A DNA stretch of 64,000 bases from an uncultured Paracoccaceae bacterium (GTDB lineage: Bacteria; Pseudomonadota; Alphaproteobacteria; Rhodobacterales; Rhodobacteraceae). Under the pieces are notes generated by a model. It was not told the DNA's origin. It was given only the letters and a program-made list of their open reading frames with translations, and ran no database searches. Positions within the stretch are counted from its first letter, which is position 1. Every line of letters begins with the position of its first letter. The position numbers and the translations under genes are program-made. Shown here piece after piece: positions 33,024 to 42,163 of this stretch. Location of the stretch: NCBI GenBank assembly GCA_937983405.1, contig CALJZN010000043.1:62001-126000 (forward strand), in the 5' to 3' direction.

Positions 33024-34388
33024 CTACTGCGGCCGCGGCCCGCCGAGGGCCTGCAGGAAGGCCGCGCTCCACCCGTGGACATCCTGCGCCAGAAGCCCGG
33101 CCATGAGGCGCTCGTAGCGGCGGTGACGTTCGCGCGGGGGCATCGTCAGGGCGGTGCGGATGGCCCGGGCGACCTGCTCGACGTCGTGGGGGTTGACGAT
33201 CAGCGCATCCTCCATCTGCTCGGCCGCGCCGGCGAACTGCGACAGAATCAGCACACCCGGATCGGCGGGGTCCTGCGCGGCGACGTATTCCTTGGCCACC
33301 AGGTTCATCCCGTCCATCAGCGGTGTCACCAGCCCGACCCGCGCCGCGCGGTAAAGCCCGGCCAGCGTTGCGCGCGGGATCTGGCGGTGGATGTAGCGCA
33401 GCGGCGCCCAGGTGATGTCGGCGTACGCCCCGTTGATGCGGCCCGCCAGCACCTCGGTCTCCTCGCGGATCGCGTCGTAGGCCGCCACCCCCTCGCGCGT
33501 CGGCGGCGAGATCTGCAGCAGCGAGACATGGCGGTGCCAGTCCTCGTTGCGGGCGAGAAACTCGGCGAAGGCGCGGAAGCGCTGCGGCAGGCCCTTGCTG
33601 TAGTCCAGCCGGTCCACCCCGATGATCAGCGCCCGCTCGGACTTGACGACGCCGGGGGGAAGGCGGCCGAACTCGGCCTCGGCCAGCGCGGCGAAGCCGG
33701 CGGTGTCGATGGCGATGGGCAGGGCGGCGGCTCGGGTCGTCTGCCGGCCGAGGCGGACGAGGCCGCCGTCGTCCGAGGTGTCGGCCCCGGCGACGGCGGC
33801 AAGCGCGGCGCGGAACTTGCGCAGGTCGGCCGCGGTCTGAAGGCCGACCAGATCGTAGCGCATGAGCCAGTCGCAGGTCTCGGCCGCGTTAGGCAGCGCG
33901 GCAAGGTCGAAGGGCGCGGGGAAGGGGGTGTGCAGGAAGAGGCCGATGCGGTTCTCGACCCCCAGCGCGCGCAACTCCCATGCCAGGGGCAGCAGGTGAA
34001 AGTCGTGGACCCAGAGCAGGTCATCGGGCTCGACCAGGGCGGCGAGCATGCGGGCAAGGCGGCCGTTGACGGCCTTGTAGGCCATCAGATGCCCGCTGGC
34101 GATCTGCATCAGGTCGGTGCGGCCATGCAGGACCGGCCAGAGCACCGAATTGGCATGGCCGAGGTAATAGCCCTCGACCTCGGCCGCCGTCAGGTCGAAG
34201 GCCAGGCGACGGAACGGCCCCTCGCCCAGGTCGGCCAGCCGGTCGGCGGGCGCCTCGGCGATGTCGCCGCCCCAGCCCACCCAAAGCCCGCCGCTGCCCG
34301 CAAGCACGTCCGACAGCGCCACGACAAGGCCGCCCGTGGGGTTCGGGCCGGTGGGCAGGCGGTTCGAGACGGCAATCAGACGCCCCAT
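33024..34388 (-). CDS. otsA: Trehalose-6-phosphate synthase
   Basis: Glycosyltransferase family 20 enzyme joining UDP-glucose and glucose 6-phosphate to trehalose 6-phosphate. The 454 residues begin RLIAVSNRLP and contain the family blocks LLWVHDFHLLPLAWELR, GVDRLDYSKGLPQRF and VTPLMDGMNLVAKEYVAAQ. It follows otsB with one base between, so the pair is coupled. The product is usually an osmotic or desiccation protectant, which fits a salt-exposed lifestyle. Confidence 0.97.
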   Translation of the reverse strand: MGRLIAVSNRLPTGPNPTGGLVVALSDVLAGSGGLWVGWGGDIAEAPADRLADLGEGPFRRLAFDLTAAEVEGYYLGHANSVLWPVLHGRTDLMQIASGHLMAYKAVNGRLARMLAALVEPDDLLWVHDFHLLPLAWELRALGVENRIGLFLHTPFPAPFDLAALPNAAETCDWLMRYDLVGLQTAADLRKFRAALAAVAGADTSDDGGLVRLGRQTTRAAALPIAIDTAGFAALAEAEFGRLPPGVVKSERALIIGVDRLDYSKGLPQRFRAFAEFLARNEDWHRHVSLLQISPPTREGVAAYDAIREETEVLAGRINGAYADITWAPLRYIHRQIPRATLAGLYRAARVGLVTPLMDGMNLVAKEYVAAQDPADPGVLILSQFAGAAEQMEDALIVNPHDVEQVARAIRTALTMPPRERHRRYERLMAGLLAQDVHGWSAAFLQALGGPRPQ

Positions 34389-34389
34389 C

Positions 34390-35109
34390 TCAGGCCTCGC
34401 TTCGCAGCCAGTCCAGCACGGCGTCGGGACCGGGCAGGCGATAGCGCGCGCAGGAGGCGCCGCCGCCCACCCTGACCGCGATGCCGCCTCGGGCACCGAC
34501 CCAGGCCAGCGCGGGCTCGTCGGTGGCATCGTCGCCGGCAAAGGCCGGGCGGCGGCCGGCGAAGGGCGGGGCCGCGCACAGCCGGGCGAGGGCGGCGTCC
34601 TTGGTGGCGCCGCGCGGCTTCAGTTCCCACGCCATCCGCGCGGGTTGAAGCGCAAAGGCCGGGAAAGCCGCGGCCAGGCTCCGGGCTGCGGCCTCGGCGG
34701 CTGCGGCGCGCGCGGGGCTCTCGCGAAAGTGCAGGGCGGCGCCCATCGTCTTTCGCTCGAACAGAAGCCCCTCCTGCCGCGCCGCGGCTTCGGCCGCCGC
34801 ATGCAGCGCCGCCAGCCCCTCGGGCAAGGCCGCCGCGGCGCCGCCCTTCATCTCGGCCCCGTGGCTTGCCGCCACGGCGCCGGGAAACCCCGGCAGCCAG
34901 CGGCTCAGATCGGCCAGGCTGCGCCCCGTGACGATGGCCACCGCCCCGCCCAGCCTGTCGTGCAGCCGAACCAGAAGCGCCGAGACCGCCGCAGGCACCA
35001 CGATCGCATCGGGCCGCGGCGCAAGATCGACCAGGGTTCCGTCGAAGTCGAGAAACAGCGCATCGCCTTCCGGTTGCAGAACCGGCGGCATTTCGCATTC
35101 GCTGGACAT
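34390..35109 (-). CDS. otsB: Trehalose-6-phosphate phosphatase
   Basis: HAD-superfamily phosphatase giving trehalose. Its 239 residues start with the nucleophile motif LFLDFDGTLVDLAP (Asp21) and end with the metal site FAGDDATDEPAL. I use the ATG at MSSECEMPP; a second ATG six codons on is possible. Neither has a clear ribosome site. A TATAAC -10-like box (35122-35117) lies eight bases before the first ATG, which suggests a leaderless transcript. It is the first gene of otsB-otsA and divergent from hemH. Confidence 0.93.
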   Translation of the reverse strand: MSSECEMPPVLQPEGDALFLDFDGTLVDLAPRPDAIVVPAAVSALLVRLHDRLGGAVAIVTGRSLADLSRWLPGFPGAVAASHGAEMKGGAAAALPEGLAALHAAAEAAARQEGLLFERKTMGAALHFRESPARAAAAEAAARSLAAAFPAFALQPARMAWELKPRGATKDAALARLCAAPPFAGRRPAFAGDDATDEPALAWVGARGGIAVRVGGGASCARYRLPGPDAVLDWLRSEA

Positions 35110-35229
35110 GCGTCGAGTTATAGCGCAGCGGCCCGCGCGAGTCGACCCGGTGCCGGCGATTGACCGACCATGCCCGCGCCCTAAGTGGGTTGCGGACGGC
35201 GACGCGCCGCAGCAATACGGATACACAGG

Positions 35230-36357
35230 ATGCTGGACGCCAGATCGAACGGCAGGGCCGTGGCCGGAACGACGCTACCCACGGCGGGCATTGCCCGCGC
35301 GCAGGCAGGAACGGACAGGGCCCGGCCGGCCAGCGCGCCGGCCGACCACCCCGCCTTGCCGACCGAGAAGATCGGGATCCTGCTGGCCAACCTCGGGACC
35401 CCCGACCACTATTCCTACTGGCCGATGCGGCGCTATCTGAGCGAGTTCCTGTCGGACCGGCGGGTGATCGATTACTCGCCGTGGTTCTGGCAGCCGCTGC
35501 TGCAGCTGGTCATCCTGTCCAAGCGTCCCTTCACCTCGGGCGCGAATTATCGCGAGATCTGGGACCACGCGCGCAACGAAAGCCCGTTGATGACCATCAC
35601 GCGGGAGCAGACCGCCCGGCTGGCCGAGCGGATGGCGGTGCGCTTCGGCGGCCGCGTGGTGGTGGACTTCGCGATGCGCTACGGCAACCCCTCGACCCGC
35701 TCCAAGGTGCGGTCGCTGATCGAGGCGGGGTGCCGGCGGATCCTGTTCTTCCCGCTCTATCCGCAATATGCCGGCGCCACGACCGCGACGGCCAACGATG
35801 CCTTCTTCCGCGCCCTGACGACCGAGAAATGGCAGCCTGCGGTGCGCACGGTGCCGCCCTATTTTGCCCATCCCGCCTATATCGATGCGCTGGCGCAGTC
35901 GGTCGTGCGCGCCTATGCGGGGCTCGAGGTACGGCCCGACGTTCTGGTGGCCACCTATCATGGCCTGCCGAAGCGCTATCTGACCGAGGGCGACCCCTAC
36001 CACTGCCAGTGCCTCAAGACAACGCGGCTGCTGCGCGAGCGGCTGGGCTGGGACAGGGACGCGGTGATGACCGCCTTCCAGTCGCGCTTCGGGCCCGAGG
36101 AATGGCTGCGGCCCTACACGGTCGAGGCGGTGGCCGAGCTTGCCCGGGCCGGAAAAAAGCGCATCGCCGTCGTCGCGCCCGCCTTCTCGGCCGACTGCAT
36201 CGAGACGCTGGAAGAGATCAACGGCGAGATCCGCGAGGCGTTCATGGAGGCGGGGGGCGAGGCGTTCACCTACATCCCCTGCCTGAACGACGACGAGGCG
36301 CATGTCGCCGCGCTGGCGACGGTGGTCGAAGAGAACCTTGCCGGCTGGGTTGCCTGA
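35230..36357 (+). CDS. hemH: Ferrochelatase
   Basis: Inserts ferrous iron into protoporphyrin IX, the last step of heme synthesis. The 375-residue frame contains ILLANLGTPDHYSYWPMRRYL, YGNPSTRSKVRSL, the active-site segment VATYHGLPKRYL and APAFSADCIETLEEI with the conserved Glu. About 50 residues precede the usual start of homology, and no closer ATG exists. The N-terminus may therefore be shorter through a TTG or GTG. A TTGACC at 35160-35165 with TAAGTG 16 bp on is a possible promoter. It converges on an L,D-transpeptidase gene. Confidence 0.95.
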   Translation: MLDARSNGRAVAGTTLPTAGIARAQAGTDRARPASAPADHPALPTEKIGILLANLGTPDHYSYWPMRRYLSEFLSDRRVIDYSPWFWQPLLQLVILSKRPFTSGANYREIWDHARNESPLMTITREQTARLAERMAVRFGGRVVVDFAMRYGNPSTRSKVRSLIEAGCRRILFFPLYPQYAGATTATANDAFFRALTTEKWQPAVRTVPPYFAHPAYIDALAQSVVRAYAGLEVRPDVLVATYHGLPKRYLTEGDPYHCQCLKTTRLLRERLGWDRDAVMTAFQSRFGPEEWLRPYTVEAVAELARAGKKRIAVVAPAFSADCIETLEEINGEIREAFMEAGGEAFTYIPCLNDDEAHVAALATVVEENLAGWVA

Positions 36358-36392
36358 CGGCGCCGCCGGCCCGCGCCCCCCGACCCGGAGGC

Positions 36393-36989
36393 CTAGAGCA
36401 GGAGAACCTGTGTGCCGACCCGCGCCAGGTCGTAAAGCTCCTCGATATGCTCGTTGTAGAGCCCGATGCAGCCGTTCGACGACCGCCGCCCGATCTTGCG
36501 CGTGTCATGGGTGCCGTGGATGCGGTAGTAGGTCCAGCTCAGATGCAGCGCCCGGGTGCCCAGCGGGTTGTCGGGCCCCGGCCCGATGAAGTCGGGCCAT
36601 TCGGGGTTGCGCTGCTTCATCGCCGGCGTGGGGCGCCAGCTTGGCCGGGGATCCTTCAGCACCACCTCGGTGCGTCCGCGGCGCGTGAGATCCTCGGACA
36701 TCGGCACCGACGACGGGTACAGACGGTAGGTCGCGCCGTCCTCGCCCCAGAAATGGACGGCCCGCGAATCGATGTCCACAAGGATCGCGCCGTTGCGCAG
36801 GTTGGGGAAATGCGGCTCCCAGCGCAGGGCGCGGAAGCTCGAGACGTTGCGCCGCACCGTCTCGCCGGCGCGCGGTTCGAACTCGGTCGTGCCGTCCTGC
36901 GCACGGGCGGGCAGGGCCAGGGCGACGGCCGCCGCTGCGGTGGTGCCAAGGAAGGCCCGGCGGCCGAGCCGCGTGGACAGATCGCGCAT
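36393..36989 (-). CDS. L,D-transpeptidase (YkuD), Tat-exported
   Basis: A 198-residue periplasmic cell-wall enzyme. Residues 8-31 form a twin-arginine signal (LGRRAFLGTTAAA, ending ARAQ). The YkuD domain (about 66-198) has His158 in YRIHGTHD and the nucleophile Cys174 in RSSNGCIGLYN. It would make 3-3 peptidoglycan cross-links or attach proteins to the wall. Gly follows the usual SNGCI-R position, a small deviation seen in several homologues. It is divergent from the CAP-domain lipoprotein. A second YkuD gene lies 0.7 kb away. Confidence 0.92.
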   Translation of the reverse strand: MRDLSTRLGRRAFLGTTAAAAVALALPARAQDGTTEFEPRAGETVRRNVSSFRALRWEPHFPNLRNGAILVDIDSRAVHFWGEDGATYRLYPSSVPMSEDLTRRGRTEVVLKDPRPSWRPTPAMKQRNPEWPDFIGPGPDNPLGTRALHLSWTYYRIHGTHDTRKIGRRSSNGCIGLYNEHIEELYDLARVGTQVLLL

Positions 36990-37084
36990 GCCTCGTCTCC
37001 GTGTCGGTCTGTTCCTGTGCCTACCAAGGCGCGGGGGAGCGGTGCAACACACGGCTGCGTCACGCGCCCGTGTGGCCGGTCGGT

Positions 37085-37113
37085 TTGAACTGGCGCGCGC
37101 AAGCCGCTAGGAA
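37085..37113 (+). promoter_or_regulatory. Candidate promoter of the CAP-domain lipoprotein
   Basis: TTGAAC at 37085-37090, a 17-bp spacer and TAGGAA at 37108-37113, about 25 bases before the ATG. Confidence 0.45.
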
Positions 37114-37138
37114 GGCGCAACGCAACATCGGCACGCCC

Positions 37139-37651
37139 ATGACCCGAGTTCCGCTTCTCGCCCTCGCGGCCGCCGCAGCGCTGGCGGCGTGCGAGGCACC
37201 GCCGCCGGTTCCCCTGGGAACCGACGGCCGGCCGCTGCCGCGGCTTTACGTCATCAGGGCCGGGGACGCGGCGACGATCCAGTTCCGCATGCTCGATGCG
37301 GTCAACTCGCTGCGCCGCGCGCGGGGGCTCGCGCCGCTGGCCCTCAGCGCCGAGCTGAACGCCGCCGCCTTCACCCATTCCCGCGACATGGCGGTGCAGA
37401 ACCGGCCGTGGCATTTCGGATCCGACGGCTCGTCGCCCATCGACCGGACGCGGCGCGCGGGCTATGCGGGCGCCTTCCAGGGCGAGCTGATCTCGGAGAC
37501 CTACGAGACCGAGCTTCAGACCCTCGCCGCCTGGGCCGAGGCCCCGACGACGCGGGAAATCCTCCTCAACCCCGAGGCGCGGGACCTCGGCTTCGGCTGG
37601 TTCCAGGAAGCCAACGGCAAGATCTGGTGGACCCTCGTCACCGGCGGCTAG
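37139..37651 (+). CDS. CAP/SCP-domain lipoprotein
   Basis: A 170-residue lipoprotein: the lipobox LAAC puts the lipidated cysteine at residue 18. The CAP fold fills residues 50-170, with the conserved His in FTHSRDMA and Glu in GELISETYETE, then WWTLVTGG at the end. CAP proteins of bacteria are extracytoplasmic and often wall-linked; their activity is mostly unknown. It lies between two L,D-transpeptidase genes pointing the other way, so a peptidoglycan-related role is plausible. There is no good ribosome site. Confidence 0.88.
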   Translation: MTRVPLLALAAAAALAACEAPPPVPLGTDGRPLPRLYVIRAGDAATIQFRMLDAVNSLRRARGLAPLALSAELNAAAFTHSRDMAVQNRPWHFGSDGSSPIDRTRRAGYAGAFQGELISETYETELQTLAAWAEAPTTREILLNPEARDLGFGWFQEANGKIWWTLVTGG

Positions 37652-37666
37652 GCGCCGGGCGCAGCC

Positions 37667-38164
37667 TCAGGGCAGGATGGTGATCGGCGTGCCGTCGCGC
37701 ACCATGGCATAGATCGCCTCCATCTCCTCGTCCGAGACCGCGATGCAGCCCTCGGTCCAGTCGGTGCCGCGGCGGCCGCGGCCGTTCTGGCCGTGGATGA
37801 AGATGTCGCCCCCCGGCGACTTGCCCTGTGCGCGGGCGAAGGCCCGGTCCCGCGCGTTGGGATAGGAGATCCCGAGCGACAGATGGAAGCGGCTGTTGGG
37901 GTTGCGGCGGTCGATGACATAGGTACCTTCGGGCGTCCGGCCGTCGCCCTCGAACTGCTTGTGGCCCTCGGGGGCAAAGCCGAGGTCCACCGCGAAGGAC
38001 TTCACCACGCGGCCGTGGCTGACAAGATGCAGCGTCCGCTCGGACTTGACGACGAGGATGCCGGTCACCTCGGGCCCGTCGTAATCGAGAAACTTCGAGG
38101 GCCGGCCGCAGCCGGCCAGAACGGCCAGCAGGCCGGAGACGAAGATGCGCCGCGCGATGGTCAT
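37667..38164 (-). CDS. L,D-transpeptidase (YkuD) lipoprotein
   Basis: A 165-residue enzyme with a lipobox LAGC (Cys19), so probably anchored in a membrane facing the periplasm. The YkuD domain follows directly: GDGRTPEGTYVID, His124 in IFIHGQNGRG and Cys140 in TDWTEGCIAVSDEEME. It belongs to the YafK-like small type, distinct from the Tat-exported paralogue at 36393. I chose the ATG with GAGG nine bases upstream over one 15 bases earlier. It follows the sodium channel gene after 71 bases on the same strand. Confidence 0.92.
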   Translation of the reverse strand: MTIARRIFVSGLLAVLAGCGRPSKFLDYDGPEVTGILVVKSERTLHLVSHGRVVKSFAVDLGFAPEGHKQFEGDGRTPEGTYVIDRRNPNSRFHLSLGISYPNARDRAFARAQGKSPGGDIFIHGQNGRGRRGTDWTEGCIAVSDEEMEAIYAMVRDGTPITILP

Positions 38165-38235
38165 GCCGTCTTGCCTCATGCCCGGTCCCGGCCCGGTTGA
38201 TCCGGGCTCGGCCGCACGAAGAGCGCAGGAATGCG

Positions 38236-39090
38236 TCAAACTGTGGGCGATTTTGCCCTGGCCTCCGGCATCACCTTTTCGTGATGCACGTCGGCGTGGG
38301 GCGGGTGCGCAGGCGGGGCCGCCGACCGCTCGAGCCGCTCCTCGATGGCCGCCAGCCGCCGCAGCACCTCGTCGCGCCAGGCCTCGGTCGCGCGGTCGCT
38401 CTCGTCCGAATGCGCGGCCTGCATCGAGTTCACGACCAGACCGATCAGCAGGTTCATCACCGCGAAGGTCGTCATCAGGATGAACGGCACGAAGAAGGCC
38501 CAGGCGAAGCCGTAGACCTGCATCACCGGGCGGACGATGCCCATCGACCAGGACTCGAGCGTCATGATCTGGAACAGCGAATAGGCCGACAGCCCGATGG
38601 TGCCGAACCAGTCGGGAAAGCTCTGCCCGAACAGCTTGGTCGCCATCACCGCGCCGATGTAGAAGATCAGCCCCAGCAGCAGGAACACCGACCCCATCCC
38701 GGGCAGGGCCGAGACGAACCCCTCGACCACGCGCCGCAGCCGCGGCGCAGCCGAGATCACGCGGAGCACGCGCAGGATGCGCAGCGCGCGCAGCACGCTG
38801 AAGCCCTGGGTCGCGGGCATCAGCGCCATGGCGACGATGGCGAAGTCGAACAGGTTCCAGCCCGAGCGGAAGAAGGCCGGGCCGCGGGCGAAGATCTTCA
38901 GCGCGATCTCGACGACGAAGATCGCCAGGCACAGCCGGTCGAGCATGAGCACGGCCGGCCCGATCGCGGCCATCACGCTGGGCGAGGTCTCGAGCCCGAG
39001 CAGCAGCGCGTTCACGAGGATCACCGCGATGATCGCCGCGCGCACCCGCGGGCTTTCGACCCAGTCGCCGATTCGCGCGCGCACCGTCAT
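38236..39090 (-). CDS. Bacterial voltage-gated sodium channel (NaChBac/NavAb family)
   Basis: A 284-residue single-domain channel. Segments S1-S4 lie at about 19-120; S4 has arginines every third residue (R101, R104, R107, R110). The pore helix and selectivity filter TLESWSM at 177-183 match the filter I recall for NavAb, the hallmark of sodium selectivity, as opposed to GYG of potassium channels. S6 (about 197-222) ends in a cytoplasmic tail with a coiled-coil-like helix at 235-256 for tetramer assembly. Family roles include sodium entry linked to motility, chemotaxis or pH in saline habitats. Its start overlaps an RNA methyltransferase stop (ATGA). Confidence 0.95.
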   Translation of the reverse strand: MTVRARIGDWVESPRVRAAIIAVILVNALLLGLETSPSVMAAIGPAVLMLDRLCLAIFVVEIALKIFARGPAFFRSGWNLFDFAIVAMALMPATQGFSVLRALRILRVLRVISAAPRLRRVVEGFVSALPGMGSVFLLLGLIFYIGAVMATKLFGQSFPDWFGTIGLSAYSLFQIMTLESWSMGIVRPVMQVYGFAWAFFVPFILMTTFAVMNLLIGLVVNSMQAAHSDESDRATEAWRDEVLRRLAAIEERLERSAAPPAHPPHADVHHEKVMPEARAKSPTV

Positions 39091-40346
39091 CCCCGTTCCC
39101 CCTCGTTGCGGCGGGCCGGGATATGGCCCCGGACGAAGGCTGCCGCAAGCTCGACATGGGGCGACCAGCGGAACTGATCGACCAGCTGCACGGCGGCAAG
39201 GCGGAACCCCGCCGCCGCGAGCGTGCGGGCATCGCGCGCGAAGGTGACGGGGTTGCACGACACCATGGCGACAACGGGCACGCTCGAGGCCGCCAGCGCC
39301 GCCGTCTGCGCCTCGGCTCCGGCGCGGGGCGGGTCGATCACCACCGCGTCGAAGCGCGCAAGCTCGTCGGGGCGCAACGGACGGCGGAAGAGGTCGCGCG
39401 CCTCGGTCGTCACCCGGCGCAGGCCCGGTGCGGTGCGGGCGCCGGCGGCGAGGGCGTCCAGCATCGCGGCCTCGGCCTCGACGGCATGCACCTCGGCCCG
39501 GGCGGCCAGCGGCAGGGCGAAGGTGCCGCAGCCCGAGAAGAGGTCGGCGACGCGGCGCGCGGGGCCGATGGTTGCGGTCACGGCGGCGACCAGCGCCGCC
39601 TCGCCCTCGGCCGTGGCCTGCAGGAAGGCGCCCGGCGGCGGCAGCACCCGGGCTGCCCCGAAGCGCTGCAGGGGCGGCGCGCGCATGGCCACCGGCTCGC
39701 CCGACCAGGCCAGGCGCGCCAGGCCGAAGCGCGCGGCCAGATCGGCCAGTTCGGCGCGCAGCGGGGCGTCGAGCGGCCTGCCGCCGCCGACGGCAAGGTC
39801 GGCCCCGGCGTCGGACCGGGTGAGCGTCAGCGCCAGCTCGCCCCGGCGCGAGGCGCCCAGCGCCGTCACCGCCTCGAGCGCGGGCAGCGCCGCCACCAGC
39901 GCGGGATGCAGCACAAGGCAGCCCGGAACCGCCACGATGCTGTCCGAGGCGCGGCCGTGGAACCCCACGACAGCCCCCCGTTTCGTGCGCCGCCCCGCCA
40001 GAACCGCCCGGCGCCGGCTGCGGGCGGGCGAGACATGGGGCGGCAGGAAGGGCGCCGCCAGCCCCTGCGCGGCCAGCGCGGTGCGCAGGACCTCTTCCTT
40101 CCAGGCGGTCACGAAGGGCTCGGCCGCGTGCTGCAGCCGGCACCCGCCGCAACCCCCGGCGTGCGGGCAGGGCGGCGGCACGCGCTGAGGCGAGGGCGCC
40201 AGGATGCGCGGCGCGGCCATGCGGCCGGCCGCCACCTCGCCCTCCACCGCCTCGCCCGGCAGCGCGCCCTCGATCCGCACCGGCCCGTCCGGGCCCTCGG
40301 CGATGCCGTCGCCCAGATGGCCCAGCCGGCCGACCGTCAGCCTCAC
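39087..40346 (-). CDS. RlmD/RumA-type RNA uracil-C5 methyltransferase with iron-sulfur site
   Basis: A 419-residue TrmA/RumA-family enzyme, probably acting on 23S rRNA. Cys60, Cys66 and Cys69 in CPHAGGCGGC and Cys143 in VPGCLVL would hold the [4Fe-4S] cluster. The SAM site is VADLFSGCGTFALPL. The catalytic cysteine is in VSCNPVTFARD, and DPPRAG stands before it. The TRAM domain at the N-terminus looks short. The start is GTG and overlaps the upstream ABC gene stop. The exact uridine (747, 1939 or a tRNA site) cannot be read from the sequence. Confidence 0.92.
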   Translation of the reverse strand: MRLTVGRLGHLGDGIAEGPDGPVRIEGALPGEAVEGEVAAGRMAAPRILAPSPQRVPPPCPHAGGCGGCRLQHAAEPFVTAWKEEVLRTALAAQGLAAPFLPPHVSPARSRRRAVLAGRRTKRGAVVGFHGRASDSIVAVPGCLVLHPALVAALPALEAVTALGASRRGELALTLTRSDAGADLAVGGGRPLDAPLRAELADLAARFGLARLAWSGEPVAMRAPPLQRFGAARVLPPPGAFLQATAEGEAALVAAVTATIGPARRVADLFSGCGTFALPLAARAEVHAVEAEAAMLDALAAGARTAPGLRRVTTEARDLFRRPLRPDELARFDAVVIDPPRAGAEAQTAALAASSVPVVAMVSCNPVTFARDARTLAAAGFRLAAVQLVDQFRWSPHVELAAAFVRGHIPARRNEGERG

Positions 40347-42163
40347 TCGGCCGCCGCGGGCAGGGCCGCAAAGGCGCCCGACTGCCGCTCCCAGTAGCGG
40401 GCATAAAGACCGCCCCGCGCCAGCAGCTCGGCGTGGCTGCCCTGCTCGACGATCCGCCCCTGATCCAGCACCACGATGCGGTCCATCTCGGACAGGGTCG
40501 AAAGGCGGTGTGCGATGGCCAGCACCGTCTTGCCGCGCATGATCCGCCGCAGGGCCGACTGGATCGACGCCTCAACCTCGCTGTCGAGCGCGCTCGTCGC
40601 CTCGTCCAGCACCAGGATCGGGGCATCCTTGAGGAAGGCGCGGGCAAGGGCGATGCGCTGGCGCTGCCCGCCCGAAAGCTTCACCCCCCGCTCGCCGAGA
40701 TGGGCGTCATAGCCGGTGCGGCCGCGATGGTCGGCGAGGCTCAGGATGAAGCCGTGCGCCTCGGCCGCCCGGGCTGCCGCGATCACCTCGTCGTCGCCGG
40801 CGTCGGGGCGGCCGTAGCGGATGTTGTCGCGGGCCGAGCGGTTGAACATCGCCGTCTCCTGCGTGACCATGCCGATCTGGCGCCGCAGGCTCTCCTGCGT
40901 CACCTCGCGGATGTCGGTGCCGTCGATCAGGATGCGGCCCTGCTCGGCATCATAGAGCCGCAGGAGAAGGGCGACGAGCGTCGACTTGCCCGCCCCCGAG
41001 GCGCCGACGATCCCCACCTTCTCGCCCGGCGCGACGGTCAGCGAGATGCCGGCGACGCCCCCGGTCCGGCGGCCGTAGGCGAAGGCCACGTCCTCGAAGG
41101 CGACCGCGCCGCGCACCCGGCCCAGAGCCCGCGCGCCGGGATGATCGGTCAGCCTGTGGGGCGGCGCGAGCGTGGCCATGCCGTCCTCGACCTCGCCCAC
41201 ATTGGCGTAGATGGTCATCAGGCTCATGCTGACCCAGCCGGTCATCTGCGCGATGCGGATCGAGATCGCGCCCGCCGCGGCGATGTCGCCGGGCGTGGCG
41301 AGGCCGCGGGTCCACAAGAGCACGGTGCCGCCGATCAGGATCACCGGCAGAAGGCCCGCAAGCCCCATCAGCGCCAGCCGGAACCAGGCCGAGACCACGC
41401 CGAAGGCCCAGGTCCGCTCGCGGTAGGCCGACAGGCTGCGCAGCGCCGCGCGATCCTCGTGGTCGGCATGGGCGAACAGCTTGACCGTCCTGATGTTGGT
41501 GATCGTGTCCACCACCACCCCCGTCACCGTGGCCCGCGCCGCCGCCCGCGCGACCGAGGTTTCGCGCACCCGCGGCAGGAACACCCGGATCAGCAGCAGA
41601 TAGGCGCCGAGCCAGAGCAGCAGCGCCAAGGCCACCCGCGCGTCGATGGCGACGAGGAACAGGACCGAGGCCACGATCGAGGCGAGCGAGAAGGCCACCA
41701 CGTTGATCGTCTCGGTCGCGACGTCCGTCACCGCGCGTGCCGCCTGCATCTGCTTGGTCGCGATCCGCCCCGCGAAGTCGTTGTCGAAGAAGCTCACCGC
41801 CTGCCCCATCGTCCAGCGGTGCAGCCGCGAGAGCACCTGCGGCAGGATGCTGGGCGCGATCCACAGGTTGGTCGAGGCCGCGTTGAGCCCGAAGACGAGC
41901 GGCCGGACGACCAGGTAGAAGGCGACGAACCCGGCGATGAGCCGCCAGTTGTCGGCAAAGAACGTGGCCGGCTCGGAGGCGAAGGCCGCGTCGATCACCG
42001 CGCCGAGCAGCAGCGCCGAGATCACCTCGAGCGTGCCGGCGACCGCCGAGATCAGGCCCGCTGCGGCAAGAAGCGGCCAGGCCCCGCGCAGGCACCACAG
42101 AAAGAAGCGCCCCAGCCGGCGGGGCGGCGGCGTCTCGACGGGGCGGAAGGGATCGTAGGTCAT
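40343..42163 (-). CDS. ABC exporter half-transporter A (MsbA-like)
   Basis: A 606-residue fused membrane/ATPase protein. Six membrane segments occupy residues about 40-330. The ATPase domain has Walker A GIVGASGAGKST, Q-loop VTQETAMF, signature KLSGGQRQRIALAR and Walker B PILVLDEATSALD. It overlaps the next ABC half-transporter gene by four bases, so the two probably work as a heterodimer exporting lipid, peptide or drug. Both catalytic Glu residues (DEATS) are intact, so neither site looks degenerate. Confidence 0.93.
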   Translation of the reverse strand: MTYDPFRPVETPPPRRLGRFFLWCLRGAWPLLAAAGLISAVAGTLEVISALLLGAVIDAAFASEPATFFADNWRLIAGFVAFYLVVRPLVFGLNAASTNLWIAPSILPQVLSRLHRWTMGQAVSFFDNDFAGRIATKQMQAARAVTDVATETINVVAFSLASIVASVLFLVAIDARVALALLLWLGAYLLLIRVFLPRVRETSVARAAARATVTGVVVDTITNIRTVKLFAHADHEDRAALRSLSAYRERTWAFGVVSAWFRLALMGLAGLLPVILIGGTVLLWTRGLATPGDIAAAGAISIRIAQMTGWVSMSLMTIYANVGEVEDGMATLAPPHRLTDHPGARALGRVRGAVAFEDVAFAYGRRTGGVAGISLTVAPGEKVGIVGASGAGKSTLVALLLRLYDAEQGRILIDGTDIREVTQESLRRQIGMVTQETAMFNRSARDNIRYGRPDAGDDEVIAAARAAEAHGFILSLADHRGRTGYDAHLGERGVKLSGGQRQRIALARAFLKDAPILVLDEATSALDSEVEASIQSALRRIMRGKTVLAIAHRLSTLSEMDRIVVLDQGRIVEQGSHAELLARGGLYARYWERQSGAFAALPAAAE

